Part shown: piece after piece, positions 35,143 to 45,706 of the stretch
Layout of the letters: every line of letters starts with the position of its first letter
Numbering within the stretch: the stretch's first letter is position 1
Assembly: GCA_021810105.1 (NCBI GenBank)
Contig: JAJZJM010000002.1
Coordinates: 62,001 to 126,000 of the forward strand
DNA: 64,000 nucleotides
Direction of reading: 5' to 3'
Source of the DNA: Microcaldota archaeon
GTDB lineage: Archaea; Micrarchaeota; Micrarchaeia; Micrarchaeales; Micrarchaeaceae
Program-made: the position numbers and the translations under genes
The notes under the pieces: model-generated
Seen by the model: the letters and a program-made list of their open reading frames with translations, nothing else
What the model was told of the DNA's origin: nothing
Database searches by the model: none

Positions 35143-38100
35143 CTATGCCTTGGTATTGGGTTTTAGACGTATGATTAGGTATATTGCAATAGCGCCCGCC
35201 AAAGCCATAACTGCAACAGAAGTAATATCGCCGAAAGAGAGGTAATATGTGCCTATATTCAATGATGTGTAAGTGGAATTTGGAGCAACGGAATAGTTGA
35301 ACTCTATACTTGGTATGAGAAGGGGCCTGAGCTGTTCTGCTGTGTTGCTGCTTTGGGGCTGCTGCAGAGGCGGCTGATAGAATACCTGGGGCTGCGGCGA
35401 TGGAGAGCCGTAATAATTTGCCTGGATTCTTGCAGTTCCAGTGCCGCATGCTGTAAATGTGTATCCGAAATCCCCTGCGGAGTTGGTAGTAGCCACTCCT
35501 AGGAGCCCAAGCTGAGATGTCAATACGCCAGTTCCATTTACATAATCAGGGACACAGTATTCGATATTGCCATTGGCTGATGTTCCAGTCTGAGGAAGGC
35601 CGAAATCCCCGTATATATTGCACTCCCAAGTATTTGCAGGGGTGAGCAGGCTTGTGGGTTGCGGAGGGCATTGCCCTAGAGAATTGTATTGCGTATTGAA
35701 GGTTACCACGTTCGCGAGCTGTGACCCGATAGCCCCTTGCCCTAATGGCGGCACATTGGAAGAGAATACAGGATTTGCCAGGGTACAGTCGCTGCCTGTG
35801 CCAAATGCACATTGCTCTGCGTATGCATAATATGCTGCAGGATTTGTGCTAGGGCTCAGGCCATCCGTGTAGAAATTAATGTTTGTATCGTAATAGAGAT
35901 ATATTGGACTGTTAGCCGGAAGAGGGGAAAGTTGGGTGCTGAATGCTGAGGGATAGTATCCAGCTATGCCGTTCACGGTTATGGTTGTCTCATTTGTGTT
36001 TGTGGGGCTGAGCGATGATACGGTATTCAGGTTTATGCTTGTTATATTTGCAAGATCTACGTCCAATGGCATGTTTATCGTGTTATTGAATTCGTCTATA
36101 TATGTGTAATTAAACCTGTTGTATCCGAGAACGCTTGGGTTGTATATTAAATCCAGGCCAATCGTGTACAGGTAAGATTGGGCTTTCAGCTGGTTAAAGA
36201 GCTGCGCGAAATTAAGCACATTTGCTGATGAATACGTAAGTATGTTGTTACCGGAGAATAGGTTGGATGGGTTATAGTAATAACCTGCAGCTGAGCAGAA
36301 TTTGCATAGTGCATTGAAAGCTACCGGCTGTTGCTCTATCGCATTTTCAGCTGAGAAACCGGGGAAGCTGCCGTAAGAGGATGTTTGGATGAAATTCTCC
36401 TGAGAATAATTATACGAATGGCTTGCATTTATCACAAGAGAAATTGGTTTTGATGGTATCACTCTTAGAGGTATGTTATTAATGCAGACTGGAGTCTGCC
36501 CTCCATTTTGCGTATTGGTAATTCCGCACCCTGTTAGCAGGTAGTTGCCAGGGTAAGGGCATGCGTTTCCTCCGGTACATAGGGTGTATTGCAGTTCAGG
36601 CCCTGGTGTAGATGCTTGGGATAGGACCTGTCCTGTAGCAGCGTCCTGGATTGTGAGCGATGTGCTGTATTGAGGTTGTACTATTCCAAGAGTATAAGTT
36701 GGCATCTGGCCGTTTGGTGGAGGGACTCTTGTCCTTGCCCAGTTTACCGTTAGAGAACAGCTGCTGCATCCATCGTTGGTATTTCCAGCAGCGTCTATTC
36801 CAAACATCAGATATTGCGGGCCTATGGTTATCGTGCTATCTGCAAAGCTAGTGTAAGTATTGTATGAACCATCATAAGCATATGCAGAGACTGCTTCGCT
36901 GCCGGTAGAATACCACCCGATTCCTTGAACGTACGGATTGGCACCGTTGTTTATGCTGTTTGTGACTCCAGTACCCATGCTGCCATCTGCCTCAATAGGC
37001 TGGAATAGAAGATGGAAACTGCCGTATCTGCCGAAAAGGGAGAGATATGAATTCTCAAATCCCGTAGGTTGGATTTGCGATGTTGAAGTATAGCCAGTGT
37101 TGAACGTATTGGATGCCCCTAGCCCTACAACAGACCTGACAGCATTGTGGCTTGTTGCGTTAATTTCAAATATATTCGGATATGCGTATGTGCTAGTTGT
37201 ATAGAGCAGAGAGTATCCATAGTTGGGATATACATAGCCGCTAGGATATGTGAATTTTATCCCATTATTTATTAATGGCGGATTTGCGTATTTGTCATTT
37301 ATGCTATTCCACCCTGAAGGCATGCTAGTCCCTGCAAAATTCCAATAGTTGGTAAAGACACTCGCGCCATCATCAAATTCGCCGTATGTGCTCGGCTGAT
37401 AGGCTCCAGAATAGGTAGAGTATAATCTGGGTGCTTCTCCTGTATCTTGGGTGTTGAAGAAGTTTACATTCATTGGACCGAAGCCTATCGCTATCGTATT
37501 CACAGTGTTAGATATCTTAAGCCAGTATGTGGCTGTCATTGTGTTTGATGCGCCTGACTCTAACCAAGAAGGGATTATCTGCCCGTTGTTTGGATAGAAC
37601 CATTCTACGTTGAAAGGCGTAGCGTTGACATATTGGGGGTAATCTGCAAGGTCTATCTTAATTTCCTGCTGCACTGTTGGAGAGTTCACAGTTGTCCATG
37701 GGCTTGGCGAACCCGGGGTTCCTAATGTAATAGGTATGTAGTACTCTACGCCAGGCGGGAGCGTTGCGGATATCTTGGAACTTCCGGGAGGGAATGTGTA
37801 GTCATGCACGGTTATAAGGTCTTCTATGCCAAATGCCTGAGGGGTGTTTGCTATGTTTACAACAAGAGTTCCTCCAGGGTTTGTAGAGGTAGATGGAGTA
37901 GAAGCATATGGAGGATACGTCAAACCTTTAGGAGAAACGCTTTGGTTTATGTAAGCCTCTCCAAAAATCCTATTATCAAAAATATTTACGTAAAGCTGGG
38001 GCGGGAATATCAGACCTGCATCTGATAGGTTGGCTGTGAAATACTGCTTTGTATTTTCAAATTGCGCCAGAAGCAACCCGCTCTGTATAGTCTCATTAAG

Positions 38101-41100
38101 CACGCTGTTAGCGCTTACGGCTGATGAAAGCCCGTATGCTGTGCCAGATGAGGCTTGCGCCGGGCCGAAGTCCAAAGGATTCGCTATGCATATCGCATTG
38201 TTTGTCAAGCTGTTATCGACCTGCGGAAGCCACGCCTGAGTTAAAGCGTATGAGTAGCTGTATGGGACAAGAAGGCTTCCTGATATGCTGCTTTTCAGGA
38301 AAGAAATCCCTGGCTCACTTGGAAACGATGAGACAGTTGTAACTGGGGGGATTATCAGCAGGGTTGCTGATACAAAATTACCAGCATACTGGCCGCTTAT
38401 ATCTTTTGCGTATATGGTATAACTGCCGGTTCCGAGGCTATTGGAATTTATTGTGCATGTTTCTGTATTTCCATTTACTGCCTGCGACGGGCTGCACACA
38501 GCCTGAGCTGCACTGTTTTGTATCTGTGTTCCTAATGGCATCTCTATATCGCAGGTGTCTGTAGAAACAATGCAGGACGCGATTACATTAACGCTTTGCC
38601 CTAATGTAGCTACGCTCGGGTTTATGCTTATTATCGGACTAAATGAAGAAGCGACAATTAGGTTTGCAGATGCGTATGAGAGAGATCCAGGGCTTCTCGA
38701 ATAAAATGTAAAAGTACCTGCGCCGAGATCTATGGAGTTGAATGTGCACGTGTCTGTGTAGCTGCCGCTGCTTGATGAGGAAATACACGAAGCAGGCAGA
38801 ATAGAAGTGGGGATAGGCTGATTTAAGGGCTCTTCTATGTCACACGTTCCTGTCGAAACTGTGCATTGCGCTATAACATTCTGCCCAATAATCACAGCGC
38901 TTGGAGATAACTGTAGGGTTGGCAATGGTTGCTGCTGGGAAGACGAGCCAGATGAAGAAAATGAATAGCTTGCCATTCCAGCATGGCTCTCGGAACTTTG
39001 GCTGGATTTGGAGTATGATAAAGTTGAGGGTATGGGGATTGGAGCTGCAGTGTATATGCTTGGATTGCCCAACCCCTCTGCATATGTAAAGGCATCAGGC
39101 ATGCCGCTAAACGGAACTGTAGAAGTACTGAGCTCGTCTATGATTTGGCATGGAGTATTAGATAGTGTAGATGCCCACGACTGCATGCTTGATACAGCCG
39201 CCTCCCATGTTTTGTCTATTCCTATATAGCAGTTTCCAGACGCTATAGGAGTAGATGCTATTCGCGTATAATTATACGGGTCAAAATGCAGCGCTGCTAT
39301 CTCATTATAGAATAGACCTACACAGTTTGGAGGAGAATATGTACCGCCAAAATAGTTAGAATATGTGTAACAGAGGTTGTTTGTGTATGGTATTGGGCTG
39401 CTATAAGCGCCTTCGTCCAGATATATGGTGTTATTGAAATCGGATGATATTGAAAAGTTAGGCGGCAGTATGTCAGGATTAGGCGTAGATCCGTCTTCTA
39501 GAGGAGTTGCCCATTCTGCCCCTATAAATGGGCCGTCTGGAGGGAAACCTCCAAAGTTCTGCGACTCTTGCGGTGCATTTGCTGCTGAGTAAGTGCATCC
39601 GAAAGAGCAATAGCTAAGGTATTTTGCGCTGCCTTGACCGCTTTGGTACCATATGGAAAAGTTGGCAGATAGTGGCCATCCGTATGGCGGGTTCGAATAC
39701 GCACCAGTATATCCAGTGCTAAGGGAAGCGCCATTCGGATTGAACATATCCTGATATGTTGTCGGATGAATTGGGATCTCTGTGCCGTTATATGTGAATG
39801 CCCTTAGCATCAGTATCACGTCGCTTGCTGTATGCCCGCTGCAGAATGTACAGCTGTTAGCATTGAACAGCCATTCATCCAATACATAAAGTATGCCGCC
39901 AGAATCTGCAACACCGAGAGGCACGTGAACTATTTGGGCATTTCCATTGTAACCAGCATCGCCGATTTGAGATGTGGGATTGGAGTATACCATTTTAAGC
40001 AAACTGGAATTGAAAGGCCCACCGCCTTGAAGATAATCAGATATGCTTAGATTATACCCGCTTGATACATTATTGTATGCAAGATTTATTGCCCCTGAAT
40101 AGCTTGGATTAAGCGTGTTGCCGTAGTATACCAAATGATATATTAGCACCCTTGGCATCCCTCTTTCGCTCACATAAAGATACTTGCCATCAGGGGATAC
40201 CGCCATTGATGCGGGGTAACCGTTCCCCAATGAAGATGCAGGCGCGACATCCTGCCCGAACTGAGATGCGTAAGGGCCACCTACCACATTAGCTGCAGCT
40301 ACAATCCCGTTATTTGATATCACAAGAAGATCGAATCCTTTCCCAGGAGATGTTTGGGCGAAAGCTTGCGGGGGTGTAACGTTAGCAGTCATTATGAATG
40401 TGTCTCCCTCACTGTCAGAAGCAATGGCTATGGGCATAGTGTATTCTGGAGGTGGAGTAAAGCATTCTTCGCCATCGTACCTACATATGCTTTGCGAGCA
40501 TTCTGATGAGGGGTTACAGTAGTTTAGCCATGGGTAGAAACCGCTCGTCAGGTTTGTCAGGTTGTACATTTTTGTAACGTATCCTGTAGACGATTGTATT
40601 GCACTCACATTATACCAGTATGCAGATATAGCCTTCTGGAAATTTGGAGCTGATGAACCAGATTCGGACTCAGCTATAGCATTGGATGGAGAATACAGCA
40701 CAGGGTTGAAATAGCCTCTTGGCGCAAGGGTTATTCCATACAGATAATACATCTTGTTTGTGCACTGCTCTGTGCTAGGGCATGATGGAGTACTGCTGAC
40801 CGCAAACATGTAGTTTGATGCTGACGGAGCCAGATAAGAGGTATTAGTAATATTCGAGATCGAGTATGAAGTCCCTATCGGTTTTGCATTTGTTAATCCA
40901 AATTCATTGCTTGCGGTTATATAGTTTGCAGCAATTATAAAGTTTTTAGACTGTACTTCAAGCCCGTTATACGCATCGGTACCTGGCACAACCGGTGTTG
41001 TGCTGCTACCGAAAAATGCTGAGTATGAAAGCTGCGTAAGTACGCTATTGGTGCTCATGAAAATTCCGGAGGTGCTGCCGCTCATGTTCCCTCCGCCTAT

Positions 41101-42531
41101 CATCAGAGGGTCTATAAAATTCCCTGGCGACTGGATGTTGTGCGGGCTGTATACATAGTAAGATTCGTTGAGATATGACATTCCGTTGTTGAATATGCTT
41201 CCGGACGATATCGGAATGGAAAAGTTGTACAAGAAATATGGCATGTAGGGGAAGTTTTCGAAAGTAAGGGAATTTGACGGAGCAAAACCTGCAGTTTCTC
41301 CATTTGGCGTATTGTATGCTGTCCAATATTCAGGAGTATCAGAGTACTGGTAAACACATACGGGATTTTGTGTATTGCCTTGGTAATTTAATACTCCATT
41401 ATAGCCTGCAAGGTGCCATGCGCTCAATATACTTGGAATATAGCATTGACTCATTTCTATGGCATTCGCCCCGTGTTGGCTACCTAGTTGGAAATTGGAG
41501 TATGTTTGATTATTGAACGATATGTAATTTTGCTTTGGGGTTTGGGTTACTGGAACCGGGACTTGGTTGTAAGATTTTATGGAGTTTATGTCTGAGATTG
41601 CAGAATAGTCATAACTATACTGGCATGCCTGGTTGTTAAAATCCTGTGTCACCAGGAGAGAGTTGAACGCTTGTGAATTTTGCCAGTCGTAGCTTAAAGC
41701 GGATGGGTTGCCAAGTTTTGCAGTCCATGTCCATATTCCGCTCTGCTGGTCAGAAGGTATTGGAGAGAAAACATTTGTAAAGGTGTCATAGCCGTTAGAG
41801 GTATTCGCCGAGCTTAATCCGGAAACAGAGTTGTATGCCTCTCCGGCGTATGCGAGATTAGTAATTGAAAGCTGCCCGCCTTGCTGATTTGCTTGTACAT
41901 TTGCTGTTGCGGGAGTCGTAGGCCCCCATGAAATATAAAGGTTGCCGGTGTCAGAAGTGCTTATAGGTGCACTTGAAGCAAGGCATTCGTCTCCCCCTAT
42001 TACAGGAGATGATTGGCTTGAAACTACATACTCCCATGTATTTGCAGGGTTTGGCGTATTAGGGCACGTTATAAGCCATTGCGGATTGCCAGAATCGTAA
42101 GCAATTACATTCATTGTAACTGGGGTTGTCTGTACCCCGCCGAACTGCTGAGGGGTGAGCTGCCCGTTGCCTGCTGATGAATAGTACGATGAAGGAGTCG
42201 TTGCTGTCAATGTGTTTGAAAAATCGCACTGCCCAACAGAAGCCGTGTCTACCGTGCATGGGAGTATAGTTGTTGTTGTAGATGTGGTAGTGGTAGAGGT
42301 TGCGGAGCACGATGCATCTTGAGGTGCGCTACATTTTGCCAGGTAGGGGCAGGATTGAGGGCACGAATATCCTGGAATTATCCTAGCGCATGCATTGCAG
42401 GTATAATATGCTGTTGTTGTGCTTGAAGTTGAAGATGCCATGGCTATTGAATTTAACAAAGAAATGCAGAGTATGAGCATGATGCAAAGCATAAAGCGAT
42501 GGGCATAATGCTGAAGAGGGTTCATCTGCAT
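35143..42531 (-). CDS. Giant secreted surface protein, about 2460 aa
   Basis: N-terminal signal peptide (FMLCIMLILCISLLNSIAMA) and a Cys-rich patch (TCNACARIIPGYSCPQSC) before a Thr-rich linker. Near residue 780 is an NHL/lactonase-like propeller (AVSPDGKYLYVSERGMPRVL). Two tandem Ig-like repeats near 1210 and 1300 share VSTxTCDIExPL. A region near 1665-1945 resembles DUF2341. The C-terminal helix AVMALAGAIAIYLIIRL anchors it, followed by KPNTKA. N-glycosylation sequons are frequent. GTG 42534 is the track start; ATG 42531 follows directly. It is likely an S-layer-like or adhesive protein, and is single and unbroken over 7.4 kb. Confidence 0.8.
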   Translation of the reverse strand: MQMNPLQHYAHRFMLCIMLILCISLLNSIAMASSTSSTTTAYYTCNACARIIPGYSCPQSCPYLAKCSAPQDASCSATSTTTTSTTTTILPCTVDTASVGQCDFSNTLTATTPSSYYSSAGNGQLTPQQFGGVQTTPVTMNVIAYDSGNPQWLITCPNTPNPANTWEYVVSSQSSPVIGGDECLASSAPISTSDTGNLYISWGPTTPATANVQANQQGGQLSITNLAYAGEAYNSVSGLSSANTSNGYDTFTNVFSPIPSDQQSGIWTWTAKLGNPSALSYDWQNSQAFNSLLVTQDFNNQACQYSYDYSAISDINSIKSYNQVPVPVTQTPKQNYISFNNQTYSNFQLGSQHGANAIEMSQCYIPSILSAWHLAGYNGVLNYQGNTQNPVCVYQYSDTPEYWTAYNTPNGETAGFAPSNSLTFENFPYMPYFLYNFSIPISSGSIFNNGMSYLNESYYVYSPHNIQSPGNFIDPLMIGGGNMSGSTSGIFMSTNSVLTQLSYSAFFGSSTTPVVPGTDAYNGLEVQSKNFIIAANYITASNEFGLTNAKPIGTSYSISNITNTSYLAPSASNYMFAVSSTPSCPSTEQCTNKMYYLYGITLAPRGYFNPVLYSPSNAIAESESGSSAPNFQKAISAYWYNVSAIQSSTGYVTKMYNLTNLTSGFYPWLNYCNPSSECSQSICRYDGEECFTPPPEYTMPIAIASDSEGDTFIMTANVTPPQAFAQTSPGKGFDLLVISNNGIVAAANVVGGPYASQFGQDVAPASSLGNGYPASMAVSPDGKYLYVSERGMPRVLIYHLVYYGNTLNPSYSGAINLAYNNVSSGYNLSISDYLQGGGPFNSSLLKMVYSNPTSQIGDAGYNGNAQIVHVPLGVADSGGILYVLDEWLFNANSCTFCSGHTASDVILMLRAFTYNGTEIPIHPTTYQDMFNPNGASLSTGYTGAYSNPPYGWPLSANFSIWYQSGQGSAKYLSYCSFGCTYSAANAPQESQNFGGFPPDGPFIGAEWATPLEDGSTPNPDILPPNFSISSDFNNTIYLDEGAYSSPIPYTNNLCYTYSNYFGGTYSPPNCVGLFYNEIAALHFDPYNYTRIASTPIASGNCYIGIDKTWEAAVSSMQSWASTLSNTPCQIIDELSTSTVPFSGMPDAFTYAEGLGNPSIYTAAPIPIPSTLSYSKSSQSSESHAGMASYSFSSSGSSSQQQPLPTLQLSPSAVIIGQNVIAQCTVSTGTCDIEEPLNQPIPTSILPASCISSSSSGSYTDTCTFNSIDLGAGTFTFYSRSPGSLSYASANLIVASSFSPIISINPSVATLGQSVNVIASCIVSTDTCDIEMPLGTQIQNSAAQAVCSPSQAVNGNTETCTINSNSLGTGSYTIYAKDISGQYAGNFVSATLLIIPPVTTVSSFPSEPGISFLKSSISGSLLVPYSYSYALTQAWLPQVDNSLTNNAICIANPLDFGPAQASSGTAYGLSSAVSANSVLNETIQSGLLLAQFENTKQYFTANLSDAGLIFPPQLYVNIFDNRIFGEAYINQSVSPKGLTYPPYASTPSTSTNPGGTLVVNIANTPQAFGIEDLITVHDYTFPPGSSKISATLPPGVEYYIPITLGTPGSPSPWTTVNSPTVQQEIKIDLADYPQYVNATPFNVEWFYPNNGQIIPSWLESGASNTMTATYWLKISNTVNTIAIGFGPMNVNFFNTQDTGEAPRLYSTYSGAYQPSTYGEFDDGASVFTNYWNFAGTSMPSGWNSINDKYANPPLINNGIKFTYPSGYVYPNYGYSLLYTTSTYAYPNIFEINATSHNAVRSVVGLGASNTFNTGYTSTSQIQPTGFENSYLSLFGRYGSFHLLFQPIEADGSMGTGVTNSINNGANPYVQGIGWYSTGSEAVSAYAYDGSYNTYTSFADSTITIGPQYLMFGIDAAGNTNDGCSSCSLTVNWARTRVPPPNGQMPTYTLGIVQPQYSTSLTIQDAATGQVLSQASTPGPELQYTLCTGGNACPYPGNYLLTGCGITNTQNGGQTPVCINNIPLRVIPSKPISLVINASHSYNYSQENFIQTSSYGSFPGFSAENAIEQQPVAFNALCKFCSAAGYYYNPSNLFSGNNILTYSSANVLNFAQLFNQLKAQSYLYTIGLDLIYNPSVLGYNRFNYTYIDEFNNTINMPLDVDLANITSINLNTVSSLSPTNTNETTITVNGIAGYYPSAFSTQLSPLPANSPIYLYYDTNINFYTDGLSPSTNPAAYYAYAEQCAFGTGSDCTLANPVFSSNVPPLGQGAIGSQLANVVTFNTQYNSLGQCPPQPTSLLTPANTWECNIYGDFGLPQTGTSANGNIEYCVPDYVNGTGVLTSQLGLLGVATTNSAGDFGYTFTACGTGTARIQANYYGSPSPQPQVFYQPPLQQPQSSNTAEQLRPLLIPSIEFNYSVAPNSTYTSLNIGTYYLSFGDITSVAVMALAGAIAIYLIIRLKPNTKA

Positions 42532-42681
42532 CACAAAATTAAATTGGAAGTTTCTTCTTAAATACCTTTGCTAATCGATTGTTGACGGAAAGAAAGATCC
42601 TTGTGAATTTTATTCGGATTTGTTTTTTCTGCTTTTTAGTAAGTAATATTAATTTTTAATTTATGATATTATTGTGATTAA

Positions 42682-43347
42682 GTGGAGATTAACAAGACTC
42701 TGTTCTGGATAGGTCATGCGAGTTTCTACATAAAAGCGCAGGGAAAGACAATTTTCATAGATCCTTTCAACATAACGCCTGCAATAAAAGAGAAGGCCGA
42801 CTTGGTTCTCATAACACATGCGCACTCAGACCATTGCAGCAAAGACCAGATAGAAAGGGTGCTAAAGCCAGAGGGAGAGGTTATATGCCCGCAGGGCTGC
42901 CTTGATAATGATATTTTTAAGAACTTTACGCTGAGCAAACCAGGCTTCAAAACCGATTTTAATGGAATATCTATAGATGCTGTGCCGGCTTACAATGTAA
43001 AAAAAGAGAGAGCCCATTTCCACCCCAAGAAAAATAATTGGGTTGGTTACGTAATAGACATTGAAGGCTTCAAGATATACCATGCTGGAGATACAGATTT
43101 CATAGACGAGATGAGACCCTTGCGTGGCTTGGGGGCATCGTTGCTCCCTATGGGAGGAACCTATGTTATGGATGCTAACGAAGCAGCTTCGGCTGCGAAT
43201 GCAATAGGGGCGCAATATGCAGTGCCTATGCATTACAAGGCGCTGCTTGGCAGGGAGGGATCTGCAAACGCAGAAAAAATATTCAGGGAAAAAGTAAGGA
43301 ATGCACTCTTTATGAAAGAGGTGCAGGAGCCTTTTTACTCCTTTTGA
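42682..43347 (+). CDS. Metallo-beta-lactamase-fold hydrolase (UPF0173-like)
   Basis: 221 residues. The metal site HAHSDH (the HxHxDH motif) sits at about residues 45-50. Further ligands are HAGDTDF and the late PMHYKAL. This matches the UPF0173 family of predicted metal-dependent hydrolases with unknown substrates. Start is GTG 42682. The 3' end overlaps the convergent ksgA gene by 13 bases. Confidence 0.88.
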   Translation: MEINKTLFWIGHASFYIKAQGKTIFIDPFNITPAIKEKADLVLITHAHSDHCSKDQIERVLKPEGEVICPQGCLDNDIFKNFTLSKPGFKTDFNGISIDAVPAYNVKKERAHFHPKKNNWVGYVIDIEGFKIYHAGDTDFIDEMRPLRGLGASLLPMGGTYVMDANEAASAANAIGAQYAVPMHYKALLGREGSANAEKIFREKVRNALFMKEVQEPFYSF

Positions 43348-44144
43348 AGGCTTGAAAGCTTATTCGATACATTAAGGAGCGCTTCTGGAGATAGAGTAAA
43401 TACCCTAGAATCGCACTCATCGAAAGAGTCTGCGATCTTCCTGGCTTCCGCTTTGTCTAGACCAAGCATTGAGGAAGAATCCTGTATGGCGTTCCTAAGT
43501 TTCTTATTCTTGTGCTCCATTATCAAAGAGATAATATCGGAGCTTTTTTCGCTTATATCTGCCCCTTTTGGTTTGAGATATACAACTTTCGAGTCTACTT
43601 TGGGAGGAGGATAGAAGCTTGAAGATGGCACCCCCATTATTTCGGATATCCTGAACTGGAGGCTGCAGAAAACGCTTAGCCTTGAATACTCATTTGTGCC
43701 TGGCTGTGCCATCATCCTGTTTACGAATTCCTTCTGGAGGCAAAGCACAGCCGGCATGCCTTTCCTGGAAATCCAGAAAAGAAGCTTGCTTGAAAGCTGA
43801 TAGGGCACATTAGATGCAACTATGTCTGCATTTTTTGATTCTCTGTCAGCAACTTCAAAAAAATCTTCATTTATGAGCTTCAGGTTCTTGCTGTTGAGGT
43901 TTGCAGAAAGGAATTCGGAAAGTTTTTTATCTATCTCTATGGCGGTTACAAAATCTGCTTCTTCGCAAAGCCTCCTAGTTAGTATCCCAAGCCCTGGACC
44001 CAGCTCCAGCACGCGCTTGCCAGAAACGTGGACCGCTTCCGCTTTAGCAACACCGTCATCCAAAAGAAAATTCTGGCCAAGTCTCTTATTGAACCCTATA
44101 GATTTGATTATTCTTTTATAGTATTCTGGATCGATGGCTTTCAT
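43335..44144 (-). CDS. ksgA: rRNA adenine N6,N6-dimethyltransferase (KsgA/Dim1)
   Basis: Dimethylates the two adenines at the 3' end of 16S rRNA during late small-subunit assembly. It is 269 residues. FNKRLGQNFLLDD is the N-terminal signature, LELGPGLGILTRRL motif I and ADIVASNVPYQLSSKLL motif IV (NVPY). The C-terminal domain includes PPPKVDSKVV. Start ATG 44144. It is divergent from the pilin-like gene. Confidence 0.95.
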   Translation of the reverse strand: MKAIDPEYYKRIIKSIGFNKRLGQNFLLDDGVAKAEAVHVSGKRVLELGPGLGILTRRLCEEADFVTAIEIDKKLSEFLSANLNSKNLKLINEDFFEVADRESKNADIVASNVPYQLSSKLLFWISRKGMPAVLCLQKEFVNRMMAQPGTNEYSRLSVFCSLQFRISEIMGVPSSSFYPPPKVDSKVVYLKPKGADISEKSSDIISLIMEHKNKKLRNAIQDSSSMLGLDKAEARKIADSFDECDSRVFTLSPEALLNVSNKLSSLQKE

Positions 44145-44202
44145 AATTAAGATTCATCACAGAATCTATTTAAATCTGAGATGAGCATCACACAATATGC
44201 TG

Positions 44203-45669
44203 ATGAAAGGGCAGAACGCTGTAGAATTTCTTTCAAACTACACCTTCGTAATATTGATAATAACCGTTGCGATAGTGTTTGTACTGATACTTGCAAACGC
44301 CCCTAAGTCTGTCTTCCCAAGCGAATGCAATATTTACGGAGGATTTTCGTGCGCAGGAACGATATATAGCATAAATACAACAGCAAATTCGGGATCTAGG
44401 TTATTTGTCGAAATAGCAGATAGCGAGCCAGGGATAGTCAATATAAGCAGTTTTAGCGCGACAATAGGGCAGTATAAAAGCAATGCGTGGTATTGCACCC
44501 CTAAGGTTGCGATGGAAGGGCAGAAGGTATACTGCACAGCCAATTTCGCTTATACTCCAGCTTTGGGAAATGTGTATAGCGGAACATTCAATGTATCTGC
44601 AAATTACTGTCCTGAAGGATATGGATTAAACTATTCCTGCGCTTCGAGCAGCAGCTATTCCTATATAGCAACAATTGAGACACAGGCTGAGAAGCAGCAA
44701 GTTTACATGGGACCGTATTACTACCTTCCGCTCACTGCAACGAATTTAGCATTGAGCGCACCAACTCAGGCAGGGTTCCAGATGCAGGTTAATCTAACTT
44801 CCTCTTCGTATTCTCAATATGAGAGAAGCGACCTTGGAAATCTCAGATTCTATTATGGCGCCATGGAATTGAACAGTTGGTGCGAGTCTGGATGCAATTC
44901 TAATTCTAGCAAAACTATATTCTGGATTAAGCTTCCGAATTCAATACCTGCAAACAGCGCCACATCGCTGCAGCTTTATTTCTTGCCTAATAACATCGAT
45001 TACAGCGGAAGATATGCTGGAGAGGCGCCTCAACTCAGCCCCATATATGCAGAATATGATAATGGAGAAAGCGTTTTCAATTCATATGCCAATTTTGCTG
45101 GAACAAATCTATCAAGCAGTTTTACACCTTATGTTGGCACCAATGGGAATATATCTGTAAATAATGGCCTTAAGTTAAAAGTACTCAATGATGGATGCAC
45201 TAGCACATGGGCAGGGATAATATACAATAACCCCATATATAGTGCGGACTCTGTAGTTGAAACTTACAGCTCAGGGGTGAGAACGTCCGGACCTGAAGAC
45301 GTGGGGATATATGTAAAGAACAGCGATATAGCTACAGGATACGCCGGCGTAGCAGACACTTGGGGATGGGGCGGCGGATCCATAGCTGGAGGATATTACA
45401 ATATTGGCAACCCATTCGATATAAGCTCTGGCGGAGGAGTAGCTAGCATTTACTGGCTTGCTAATGGAAATGAGGGGATAGGATGGAACTATGTTTTTGT
45501 TTCCTCTTCTAACACAGGAGAGATCTGGAACTCAAGCTTATATGCAAGCATACAAACTGGGCAGTGCTCTCCAAATGCAAATATGGTTTATTATTGGTTC
45601 CGCGTTAGAGACTATCCTCCTGATGGAATCATGCCATCGGTTAGCACTGGGTCTATAACTGCAGTCTGA
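44203..45669 (+). CDS. Pilin-like protein with DUF2341-type domain
   Basis: N-terminal class III signal MKGQNAVEFLSNYTFVILIIT, with G before Q and Glu at +5, then a hydrophobic helix. ATG 44203 is preferred over ATG 44197. The C-terminal ~310 residues resemble DUF2341: FYYGAMELNSW, IFWIKLPNSIPANSATSLQLYFL, then FAGTNLSSSF and FRVRDYPPDGIMPSVS. The same module occurs in the giant surface protein. It is probably a pilus or surface subunit carrying a binding domain, separate from the 15-29 kb cluster. Confidence 0.78.
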   Translation: MKGQNAVEFLSNYTFVILIITVAIVFVLILANAPKSVFPSECNIYGGFSCAGTIYSINTTANSGSRLFVEIADSEPGIVNISSFSATIGQYKSNAWYCTPKVAMEGQKVYCTANFAYTPALGNVYSGTFNVSANYCPEGYGLNYSCASSSSYSYIATIETQAEKQQVYMGPYYYLPLTATNLALSAPTQAGFQMQVNLTSSSYSQYERSDLGNLRFYYGAMELNSWCESGCNSNSSKTIFWIKLPNSIPANSATSLQLYFLPNNIDYSGRYAGEAPQLSPIYAEYDNGESVFNSYANFAGTNLSSSFTPYVGTNGNISVNNGLKLKVLNDGCTSTWAGIIYNNPIYSADSVVETYSSGVRTSGPEDVGIYVKNSDIATGYAGVADTWGWGGGSIAGGYYNIGNPFDISSGGGVASIYWLANGNEGIGWNYVFVSSSNTGEIWNSSLYASIQTGQCSPNANMVYYWFRVRDYPPDGIMPSVSTGSITAV

Positions 45670-45706
45670 ATGAAAGCTCTATATAGTTTTACTTCGACTT
45701 TATTTT

